From Eubacteriales bacterium mix99 (GTDB lineage: Bacteria; Bacillota; Clostridia; Caldicoprobacterales; DTU083), in the NCBI GenBank assembly GCA_038396605.1, contig CP121690.1, positions 1,954,500 through 2,018,499 on the forward strand: a stretch of DNA of 64,000 nt. Reading direction: 5' to 3'. How positions within the stretch are numbered: the first letter of the stretch is position 1; each line of letters starts with the position of its first letter. This document shows, one piece after another, positions 57,194 through 64,000 of the stretch. Both the position numbers and the translations under genes were made by a program. Below the pieces are notes generated by a model. That model was not told the origin of the DNA. It did not search any database and saw nothing but the letters and a program-made list of their open reading frames with translations.

Positions 57194-59431
57194 ATGAAAG
57201 AGACATTACAGATTACCGGAATGACCTGTGCATCGTGTGTCAGGGCTGTACAAAAGGCAATTACAAAGCTGGATGGCGTGCAGGAAGCTTCTGTCAACCT
57301 GGCAACGGAAAGGGCCACCGTGGTATACGATCCGGATGAGGTCCGGATCCCACAGATACAGGATGCCGTATCCCGGGCAGGATACAAGGCAATGGAGATT
57401 GAAACGAAAGGTCAGGCGGATAGGGAACGGGAGCGCAGGGAAAAGGAGGCAAAGACCCTCTGGCGGAAATTTATCGTTTCCCTTGTTTTTACCGTACCGC
57501 TGCTTTATGTTGCAATGGGTCATATGATGGGATTGCCCGTACCGGGTGCGATCCATCCGGATGTGCATCCCCTTCGCTTTGCTCTGGTGCAGCTGGCACT
57601 GGCCCTTCCGGTGATGATTGCAGGATATCGGTTCTATACCGTAGGATTTGGAAACTTATTCCGAAGAGAGCCCAATATGGATTCGCTGATTGCAGTGGGA
57701 ACGAGTGCGTCCCTGCTGTACGGAATCTATGCCATGATTCAGATCGGGAACGGCAGGGTGGAGTATGTACACGATTTGTACTTTGAGTCTGCCGGCGTCA
57801 TCATCACCCTCATTCTTTTGGGCAGGTACCTGGAAGCCGTGACGAAAGGCAAGACATCGGAAGCGATTCGGAAACTGATGGGACTGGCTCCGAAGACGGC
57901 GACCGTGATCCGGGACGGCGGGGAAACGGTGATTCCCATTGAGGAAGTGAAGGTCGGGGATATTCTGGTGGTAAAACCGGGAGAAAAGATCCCGACGGAT
58001 GGAATTGTGGTGGAAGGCAGAACTTCTGTGGACGAATCCATGCTGACCGGCGAGAGCATCCCGGTGGAAAAAAATAAGGGCTGCAGCATTATCGGTGCCA
58101 GCATCAATCAAAACGGCACGGTTCGGTTCCAGGCCACAAAGGTGGGCGAGGATACGGCTTTGGCGCAGATCATCAAACTGGTGGAGGAAGCCCAGGGCTC
58201 CCGGGCACCTATTGCCAGGACAGCGGATATCATCGCAGGCTATTTTGTTCCGATTGTCATGGCAATCGCCGTCATTGCCGGTTTGGCATGGCTGTTGTCC
58301 GGCAAGCCGATTTCCTTTGCCCTCACCATCTTTGTTTCCGTGCTGGTCATCGCATGTCCCTGTGCGCTGGGGCTGGCTACACCTACAGCCATTATGGTAG
58401 GTACAGGAAAGGGCGCGGAGTACGGGATCCTGATAAAGGGCGGCGAAGCGCTGGAGACGGCACATAGGATCCGGACCATTGTGCTTGATAAAACCGGGAC
58501 TATCACGGAAGGCAAGCCGCAGGTAACGGATATTCTTCCGGCCGGTCCGATGGAGAAAAAGGAGCTTCTGCTCCTGTCCGCTTCTGCGGAGAAAAATTCC
58601 GAGCATCCGCTGGGCGAGGCAATTGTCGGGCTGGGCAGGGAGCGAAACCTGGAATTGCTGGAGCCGGAGAGCTTTGAAGCGATCCCCGGGCAGGGCATTG
58701 AAGTGGTTCTCCGGGGGCAGAAGGTTTTTCTCGGCAACCAGAAGCTGATGGATGATCGGAACATTGCTTTTCCGATGCAGAAGGATTATGACCGACTGGC
58801 AGGAGAAGGCAAAACCCCTATGTATATTGCGGTGGACGGCAACCCGGCAGGCATCATCGCAGTGGCGGACGTGATGAAGGAAAGCAGCAGAAAGGCAGTG
58901 GAGACACTGGAACAAATGGGGATTGAAGTGGCAATGATCACCGGAGACAACCGGAGAACCGCGGAGGCCATTGCCGATCAGGTGGGAATCCACCGGGTAT
59001 TGGCAGGAGTGCTCCCGCAGGATAAGGCAGTGGAAGTGAAGAAGCTGCAGCAGGAAGGGAAAAAGGTAGCTATGGTGGGAGACGGGATCAACGATGCGCC
59101 TGCACTGGCCCAGGCGGATATCGGCATTGCGATTGGTTCCGGTACGGATGTAGCCATGGAATCCGCTGATATCGTCCTGATGAGAAGCGATCTCAAGGAT
59201 GTTCCCACAGCGATTCAACTGAGCAAGCGTACGATCCGGAATATCCGGCAGAATCTGTTCTGGGCATTTGCCTATAATTCCGCCGGGATACCGATTGCAG
59301 CCGGACTGCTGTATCTGTTCGGCGGGCCCCTTTTAAACCCGATGATCGCAGCAGGCGCCATGGCGTTCAGCTCGGTATCTGTTCTGACCAATGCATTGCG
59401 GCTGAAACGATTCCGGCCTTTGCGCGGATAA
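57194..59431 (+). CDS. copA: copper-exporting P1B-type ATPase
   Basis: A 745-residue Cu(I) exporter. One N-terminal heavy-metal domain (GMTCASC, C12 and C15), the actuator loop TGES, the membrane CPC motif (VIACPCALG), the phosphorylation site DKTGT, the SEHPLGEA histidine and [15 protein letters not shown] 57194 follows AAAGGTGGGAAG, 40 bases after csoR; the frame from 57155 is not needed. The single metal-binding domain is fewer than in Bacillus CopA (two). Confidence 0.96.
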   Translation: MKETLQITGMTCASCVRAVQKAITKLDGVQEASVNLATERATVVYDPDEVRIPQIQDAVSRAGYKAMEIETKGQADRERERREKEAKTLWRKFIVSLVFTVPLLYVAMGHMMGLPVPGAIHPDVHPLRFALVQLALALPVMIAGYRFYTVGFGNLFRREPNMDSLIAVGTSASLLYGIYAMIQIGNGRVEYVHDLYFESAGVIITLILLGRYLEAVTKGKTSEAIRKLMGLAPKTATVIRDGGETVIPIEEVKVGDILVVKPGEKIPTDGIVVEGRTSVDESMLTGESIPVEKNKGCSIIGASINQNGTVRFQATKVGEDTALAQIIKLVEEAQGSRAPIARTADIIAGYFVPIVMAIAVIAGLAWLLSGKPISFALTIFVSVLVIACPCALGLATPTAIMVGTGKGAEYGILIKGGEALETAHRIRTIVLDKTGTITEGKPQVTDILPAGPMEKKELLLLSASAEKNSEHPLGEAIVGLGRERNLELLEPESFEAIPGQGIEVVLRGQKVFLGNQKLMDDRNIAFPMQKDYDRLAGEGKTPMYIAVDGNPAGIIAVADVMKESSRKAVETLEQMGIEVAMITGDNRRTAEAIADQVGIHRVLAGVLPQDKAVEVKKLQQEGKKVAMVGDGINDAPALAQADIGIAIGSGTDVAMESADIVLMRSDLKDVPTAIQLSKRTIRNIRQNLFWAFAYNSAGIPIAAGLLYLFGGPLLNPMIAAGAMAFSSVSVLTNALRLKRFRPLRG

Positions 59432-59469
59432 AGGGAAGGACTTTGGGAAAAGAAGAAAGGGTGATAAAA

Positions 59470-59685
59470 ATGGCAGAAAAGAAAACGGTATTTGTGGAAG
59501 GAATGACTTGCAGCCATTGCGAGCAACATGTGGAAGAAGCTCTGAAGGGATTGGATGGGGTAAAGTCTGCGAAAGCAAACCGGAAGAAGAAAACCGCAGT
59601 AATCAAACTGACGGGCGAGGTTTCGGATGATAGCATCCGGAATGCAGTCAGGGAAGCAGGATACGAAGTCACAGATATCCAATAA
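59470..59685 (+). CDS. copZ: copper chaperone CopZ-like
   Basis: A 71-residue heavy-metal-associated domain with the binding motif GMTCSHC (C14, C17) and the ferredoxin-like ending VREAGYEVTDIQ. It hands Cu(I) to CopA or CsoR. Start ATG 59470 after AAAGGGTGA; the frame extends to 59443. Last gene of the copper operon before a strong terminator. Confidence 0.93.
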   Translation: MAEKKTVFVEGMTCSHCEQHVEEALKGLDGVKSAKANRKKKTAVIKLTGEVSDDSIRNAVREAGYEVTDIQ

Positions 59686-59699
59686 ATTTCAGGAAAAAG

Positions 59700-59747
59700 G
59701 AATTGCCCGGGAAAAGTCTTTGCAGACCATGGGCAATTCTTTTTTTT
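59700..59747 (+). terminator. terminator of the copper operon
   Basis: GAATTGCCC (59700-59708) pairs with GGGCAATTC (59731-59739); inner AGTCT/AGAC also pair; eight T follow. Confidence 0.93.
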
Positions 59748-59762
59748 ACACATAATATAAAA

Positions 59763-59781
59763 CGGGAACCACAGGTTCCCG
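59763..59781 (+). promoter_or_regulatory. hairpin just before the ribosome-binding site
   Basis: CGGGAACC-ACA-GGTTCCCG, a perfect 8-bp hairpin, ends 4 bases before the AGGAGG of the next gene. It may influence translation; no ligand is suggested. Confidence 0.65.
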
Positions 59782-59797
59782 GACAGGAGGAAATAAA

Positions 59798-60916
59798 TTG
59801 GATAAAAAAGGACAGATAAGAAGGATGTTTCCCGGAGGAAATACAACGACTGGCTTTGTTTCCTGTTTTCAGTACATGATTGGGCCGGATGCGAACCGGA
59901 TTTTTATTCTGAAAGGCGGACCCGGCACCGGAAAATCCACATTTATGATGGCGATCAGTCAGGAGCTCGTGGACAGGGGTTATGACGTGGAATATCATCA
60001 TTGTCCCACCGACCCGGATTCTTTGGATGGTCTGGTGATCCCTGCCCTGAAAGTGGCGCTGATGGACGGCACGGCGCCTCATATCAATGATCCGGAAAAC
60101 CCCGGCGCAGTGGATGAGATCATTTCTCTCGGTGAATATTGGGAGGAAAAGGAGATCATTCGACACAGGGACGAAATCGTTTCCACGAATCAGAAGGTCG
60201 GCCGGCTCTTTCAAATCGCATTCAGCTTGCTTCGTCAGTCCCGGGCTGCTTATGAGGAATGGGAAAGTTATGTGCAGGAAACGGTAAATCGGGCGGAGAC
60301 TTATCGGATTCTCGGATCACTTCGGAAAAACGTGCTGGAGGCTGGGACGGTCTCTAAGCCGAGTGCCCCAAAGAGCAGACATTTGTTTGGATCGGCCATT
60401 ACTCCAAAAGGAGTGGTGAATTACCGGGAAACCCTGTTGAGGGAAAGCAGCAGGATTTTCTTTGTCAAAGGACAGCCGGGGACCGGTGTCCGGCAGATGA
60501 TCGCGGGCATTGCGCGGTCTGCGGAAGAGCTGGGCCTTTTTACGGAGCAATATCATTGTCCCTATGAACCGGAGGAGGACAAACTGGATATGCTGCTGAT
60601 TCCGGACATTCAAACGGCTGTGGTGAACAACAGTCCGCCCTGTCCCTTTGGCCTGGGCAATCCGGAGGGAATCCGTCCGGTTGCGGAAATTGATTTGGAT
60701 GACTGCATCCAAAAGGATGCCCGGGAGGAATACAGACCGGAACAGGCAGATGCCGAAGCCCGATCCCGTGATCTTTTGCACAAAGCCGTGGATCATCTGG
60801 CACGGGCCAAATCCGCCCACGACGAAATCGAAGGATTCTATATTCAATCCATGGATTACGACCGGGTTCGGCAGAAAAGGGACGAAGTATTGCACAAAAT
60901 CCTGCAATATCAATAA
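59798..60916 (+). CDS. double P-loop ATPase-like protein of unknown function
   Basis: A 372-residue cytoplasmic protein with two P-loop halves. The first has a full Walker A (ILKGGPGTGKSTFMM, about residues 37-50). The second (FVKGQPGTGVRQMIAG, about 223-238) lacks the Walker Lys, so only the first half should bind ATP well. Repeated 'YHCPTDPDSLDGLVIP' and 'YHCPYEPEEDKLDMLLIP' confirm an internal duplication. It resembles conserved Clostridia/Bacillus proteins of unknown function (PRK06851-like, from recall). Start TTG 59798 has AGGAGG nine bases upstream. Confidence 0.85.
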   Translation: MDKKGQIRRMFPGGNTTTGFVSCFQYMIGPDANRIFILKGGPGTGKSTFMMAISQELVDRGYDVEYHHCPTDPDSLDGLVIPALKVALMDGTAPHINDPENPGAVDEIISLGEYWEEKEIIRHRDEIVSTNQKVGRLFQIAFSLLRQSRAAYEEWESYVQETVNRAETYRILGSLRKNVLEAGTVSKPSAPKSRHLFGSAITPKGVVNYRETLLRESSRIFFVKGQPGTGVRQMIAGIARSAEELGLFTEQYHCPYEPEEDKLDMLLIPDIQTAVVNNSPPCPFGLGNPEGIRPVAEIDLDDCIQKDAREEYRPEQADAEARSRDLLHKAVDHLARAKSAHDEIEGFYIQSMDYDRVRQKRDEVLHKILQYQ

Positions 60917-60932
60917 AAGCCAATAAAATTTC

Positions 60933-60961
60933 TTGTAAAAGAGGTGCTTTTGTGGTAAAAT
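60933..60961 (+). promoter_or_regulatory. promoter of bipA/typA
   Basis: TTGTAA (60933-60938), 17 bases, TAAAAT (60956-60961). Confidence 0.75.
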
Positions 60962-61005
60962 ATTAGTTTGTCGAGATTTTATAGTTTGAGAAATGAGGAA
61001 ATGAA

Positions 61006-62826
61006 ATGTTCACAAGAGATGACATACGAAATATAGCAATCATAGCACACGTTGATCACGGGAAAACCACACTGGTGGATCAGATGCTGCGCCAAAGCGG
61101 TGTATTCCGTGCAAACCAGCAGGTGCGGGACCGGGTCATGGATTCCAATGACCTGGAGCGGGAGAGGGGAATCACCATCCTGTCCAAGAACACTGCGGTC
61201 CGGCACAACAACATTAAAATAAATATTATCGACACTCCGGGCCATGCGGATTTCGGCGGTGAGGTGGAGCGTGTTCTGAAGATGGTAAACGGGGTTCTGT
61301 TGCTGGTGGACGCCTTTGAAGGGCCCATGCCGCAGACGAAATTTGTCCTGAAAAAAGCTTTGGAGCTGAAGCATCCGGTGATCGTGGTCATCAATAAGAT
61401 TGACAGGCCGGAGGCAAGACCTCACGAAGTGATTGATGAAATACTGGATTTGTTTATTGAATTGAATGCTACGGAAGATCAGCTGGACTGCCCCTTTGTG
61501 TTTGCCTCTGCCAAAGACGGAACGGCATCTCTGGATGCGGATAAGGAAGGCAGGGATATGCAGCCTTTGTTTGATCTGATTCAGAAGTATATTCCGGCAC
61601 CCAAAGGGGATCTGGACGGACCTCTTCAGATGCTGGTTTCCACCATTGATTATAACGATTATGTCGGCAGGATTGCAATCGGCAAGGTGGAACGGGGCAG
61701 GATTGAGGTCGGTCAGGAGGCATTGCTGTGCAATGTGGACGGGGATCAGCGCAGGGTGAAAATTACCAGCCTGTATCAATTTGAAGGATTGAAGCGGATT
61801 GCCGTGGAGAATGCCGAGCTGGGAGATATTGTGGCGGTTTCCGGAGTGGAAGGGATCAATATCGGAGAAACTATCTGTGCAGTGGACCATTCGGATCCCA
61901 TGCCTTTTGTCAAAATTTCCGAGCCGACCATTTCCATGACTTTCTCAGTGAATACCAGTCCTTTTGCCGGGCGGGACGGGCAGTATGTCACCTCCCGCAA
62001 TCTGAGGGACCGCCTGTTCCGGGAGACATATACCGATGTCAGCCTGCGGGTGGAGGAAACGGATTCGCCGGACGCATTCCGTGTTTCCGGAAGGGGCGAG
62101 CTTCACCTTTCCATTCTGATTGAAACCATGCGCCGACAGGGATATGAATTTCAGGTGTCCAAGCCTACCGTGATTTATAAGGAGATTAACGGAAAGCTTC
62201 ATGAGCCCATGGAGAGGCTTACCATTGACATCCCGGAGGAATTTACCGGAATTGTCATTGAAAAATTAGGTTCCCGCAAAGGGGAAATGATCAATATGGT
62301 GAACAGCAACAATGGAAGCGTGCGGCTGGAGTTTACCATTCCCGCCCGGGGCCTGTTTGGGTATCGCCCCGAATTCCTGACCGATACGCGCGGAGAAGGA
62401 ATCCTGAATTCGATCTTTGCCGGTTATGAGCCCTGCAAGGGGGATATCGAAACTCGGAACCAGGGTTCCCTGGTGGCATTTGAAACGGGAGTGTCCGTGG
62501 CTTATGGCATTTTCAACGTACAGGACCGGGGTACCATGTTTATCGGACCGGGTGTGGAAGTCTATGAAGGCATGGTCGTCGGGGAAAACAACCGGCAGGG
62601 TGATATTGAGGTCAACGTCTGCAAGAGAAAGCATGTCTCCAATATGCGGGCTTCCGGCTCGGATGAATCCCTGCGGCTGGTTGCACCGAAGCATCTTAGC
62701 CTGGAGCAGGCCCTGGAGTTTATTGACGAAGACGAGCTGGTGGAGATTACGCCTAAAAATATCCGGATTCGCAAGGCGATGCTGAATACCGCCCAAAGGA
62801 AAAAATCCCTGAACCGGATGCGGTAA
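61006..62826 (+). CDS. typA: ribosome-associated GTPase BipA/TypA
   Basis: A 606-residue translational GTPase linked to ribosome assembly and stress or cold adaptation. G motifs: AHVDHGKTTL (G1), the switch ERGITILSKN, DTPGHADFGGEV (G3), NKIDRPEARP (G4) and SAKDGTA (G5), then domain II, EF-G-like domains III/V and the BipA-specific C-terminal domain (VYEGMVVGENNRQGDIEVN). Complete, with its own promoter and terminator. Confidence 0.97.
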   Translation: MFTRDDIRNIAIIAHVDHGKTTLVDQMLRQSGVFRANQQVRDRVMDSNDLERERGITILSKNTAVRHNNIKINIIDTPGHADFGGEVERVLKMVNGVLLLVDAFEGPMPQTKFVLKKALELKHPVIVVINKIDRPEARPHEVIDEILDLFIELNATEDQLDCPFVFASAKDGTASLDADKEGRDMQPLFDLIQKYIPAPKGDLDGPLQMLVSTIDYNDYVGRIAIGKVERGRIEVGQEALLCNVDGDQRRVKITSLYQFEGLKRIAVENAELGDIVAVSGVEGINIGETICAVDHSDPMPFVKISEPTISMTFSVNTSPFAGRDGQYVTSRNLRDRLFRETYTDVSLRVEETDSPDAFRVSGRGELHLSILIETMRRQGYEFQVSKPTVIYKEINGKLHEPMERLTIDIPEEFTGIVIEKLGSRKGEMINMVNSNNGSVRLEFTIPARGLFGYRPEFLTDTRGEGILNSIFAGYEPCKGDIETRNQGSLVAFETGVSVAYGIFNVQDRGTMFIGPGVEVYEGMVVGENNRQGDIEVNVCKRKHVSNMRASGSDESLRLVAPKHLSLEQALEFIDEDELVEITPKNIRIRKAMLNTAQRKKSLNRMR

Positions 62827-62849
62827 GACAGTAAAAAGAGTAAAGTCGG

Positions 62850-62884
62850 AGCGGAGAGAAAATATGGTATTCCCTCCGCTTTTT
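62850..62884 (+). terminator. terminator after typA
   Basis: AGCGGAG (62850-62856) pairs with CTCCGCT (62874-62880) around a 17-base loop, followed by TTTT. Confidence 0.78.
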
Positions 62885-63059
62885 CGTAATAATAAATATT
62901 TTATTGGATACGCTATGGTTAGCAAACCACATCATGGATAAGGCATACAGCATACAATTTTATTATTTGGGGCTTTTTTCTATGGCAACTGGATGGGAGC
63001 TATGTTATAATGAAATCAGTAGAAGTCCCTAATATAATCTATAATGGGAGGCGGTTCAC

Positions 63060-63470
63060 ATGATAAAGTTTATCATTGGTCCCAAGGGTACCGGGAAGAC
63101 CAAAACTCTGGTTGAGATGGCGAACAAATCGCTGAAGGAATGCAAGGGCGAGATTGTGTTCATCAACGGAGAGAACCGGCACATGATTGAGCTCAACCAC
63201 AGGATCCGGTTCATCAACGCCAGAGAATTTGGCATTCGGGAGCTGAATGTTTTCTATGGTTTCCTTGCGGGAATTATTGCACGCAACTATGATACGGATC
63301 AGATTTACATCGATGGGCTTCTGGACATCATTGGCAAGGACAAAAAGGAGATTGAGCGATTCATTTTCGATGTAAAGAAGTTGTCCGACAGATTCGATAT
63401 ACGCTTTACCATAACAATGAACGGAAATCCTGATAGCGTACCGGCTTTTCTGAAGGAATACATCGCATAG
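63060..63470 (+). CDS. small P-loop protein, function unknown
   Basis: A 136-residue protein with an N-terminal Walker A (IGPKGTGKTKTLVEMANKS, residues about 6-15) and a Walker-B-like stretch IYIDGLLDI. The rest is short for an ATPase domain, with a helical tail. I recall similar small ATP-binding proteins in Clostridia without a known role. GGGAGGCGGTTCAC precedes the ATG, with TATAAT at 63006 and a weak -35. A terminator follows. Confidence 0.8.
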   Translation: MIKFIIGPKGTGKTKTLVEMANKSLKECKGEIVFINGENRHMIELNHRIRFINAREFGIRELNVFYGFLAGIIARNYDTDQIYIDGLLDIIGKDKKEIERFIFDVKKLSDRFDIRFTITMNGNPDSVPAFLKEYIA

Positions 63471-63897
63471 GAAAAGCAGATGCTTCAGCCGAGGGAGATT
63501 TCCTTGGCTTTCTTTTTGCAGTCGTTTCCCATTTCTGTGGTGCCTTTTTCAGCAGACATTCTGCACAATATCTTTCCCTTTCTTATCATTTATGATCTGG
63601 CTATATTACTCTGCGGAATCATTGCTTTCTTTCCAAAGATCCTGGCTTTTGTTTTTCTTTTCGACTTATTATTTGATTTAAGCGAATTTTTTGCACTATT
63701 ATGGACAAATAAATCTACATTTTTATGTTGACAAAGTACAAAATACTTGATACAGTGTTTATGAATTAAACCATAATTATTGTTCCTTTCCTGTATATGC
63801 ATGCGGCATTGTTTGATACGAAAATTGCAGGCGCTGGCGGAAGCCTTTGCGCATACAATTTTGTTCAAAAAAATATAATATCAGGGAGGTAAGGTTT
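63471..63897 (+). other. 427-base gap before lipoprotein gene
   Basis: It begins with a terminator and is otherwise AT-rich, with no convincing gene. Hydrophobic or basic short frames (63480-63731 plus; 63590-63868 minus) overlap the terminator or lack ribosome-binding sites. Confidence 0.6.
63487..63517 (+). terminator. terminator after small P-loop gene
   Basis: AGCCGAGG (63487-63494) pairs with CCTTGGCT (63502-63509, one G-U), then TTCTTTTT. Confidence 0.85.
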
Positions 63898-64000
63898 ATG
63901 AAAGCAAAAAAGCTCTTGTCTGCTTTGTTGGTTGCTGTGATGATTCTATCGTCTGCGGCTTGTTCCCATTCCGACAAAAATGTTGGATCGGATGCAACGC
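63898..64000 (+). CDS. lipoprotein, N-terminal part (continues beyond window)
   Basis: The first 34 codons of an exported lipoprotein: MKAKKLLSALLVAVMILSSAACS with lipobox SSAAC (Cys 22) and a Ser/Asp-rich start of the mature chain. CAGGGAGGTAAGG precedes the ATG. Likely a substrate-binding or surface lipoprotein; the function cannot be told from this part. Confidence 0.85.
   Translation, partial: MKAKKLLSALLVAVMILSSAACSHSDKNVGSDAT

Noticed and set aside
63480-63731. Hydrophobic 83-codon frame after the small P-loop gene
   Set aside because: A rho-independent terminator lies inside its first codons and the start has no ribosome-binding site.

Overview
The window looks like a chromosomal segment from an anaerobic, spore-forming Firmicute of class Clostridia that lives on plant biomass. 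The evidence is CotF-like coat proteins, collagen-like exosporium-type proteins, a short RpoD, Gram-positive A-type RNase P RNA, a Cheo-type LexA box, strong AGGAGG ribosome-binding sites, an intact xylose isomerase pathway and Trk, CsoR and CopA homologues. No species is assigned.

Layout. 1-3.6 kb: the 3' end of ppdK, an SOS-controlled Y-family polymerase gene with a small partner, and two small coat genes. 3.8-35.2 kb: a hemicellulose (glucuronoxylan) utilisation region. It holds a GH2 glycosidase, xylA, xylB, a GH3 beta-xylosidase, an Lpl/Ytc-type ABC transporter, two AraC regulators, a GH67 alpha-glucuronidase, a second sugar ABC transporter, two Gfo/Idh/MocA oxidoreductases and uxuA-uxuB. 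Together these would import aldouronates and xylo-oligosaccharides, remove glucuronic acid, cut to xylose, and send xylose to xylulose-5-phosphate and fructuronate to 2-keto-3-deoxygluconate. The endoxylanase, uronate isomerase and KDG kinase are not in the window.

The main event here is decay. The Lpl-type binding-protein gene is split by an IS21-family element, whose istB is itself split by an IS4/IS1634-type element with a 6-bp target duplication. The GH67 gene is split by an IS66-family element with a perfect 8-bp duplication. Removing the IS66 and the inner IS in silico, with one duplication copy each, restores the host reading frames exactly. By eye the damaged part (about 11.6-29.7 kb, outside the IS66) is more AT-rich than xylAB/GH3 and uxuAB.

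35.2-41.4 kb: a MacB-like ABC exporter with a 1219-residue coiled-coil permease, divergent from an ECF sigma/RsiV-like pair. 41.4-45.3 kb: a spore-surface module with a Pro/Cys-repeat protein, a collagen-like protein and a divergent glycosyltransferase. The last two each carry one single-base frameshift. 45.5-53.6 kb: housekeeping genes (dNTPase, dnaG, rpoD, a CAT tRNA, trmK, a Nif3-like gene, a zinc-ribbon protein, rnpB, a Crh-like HPr without the active-site His, dCMP deaminase). 53.7-64 kb: trkA-trkH, the csoR-copA-copZ copper operon with its operator, a double P-loop protein, bipA/typA, a small P-loop protein and the start of a lipoprotein gene.

I found no clearly new defence or mobile system. 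The best leads are the nested IS decay of the aldouronate pathway and the paired frameshifts in the spore-surface module. All assignments come from reading the sequence and recalled family knowledge; no database search was run.
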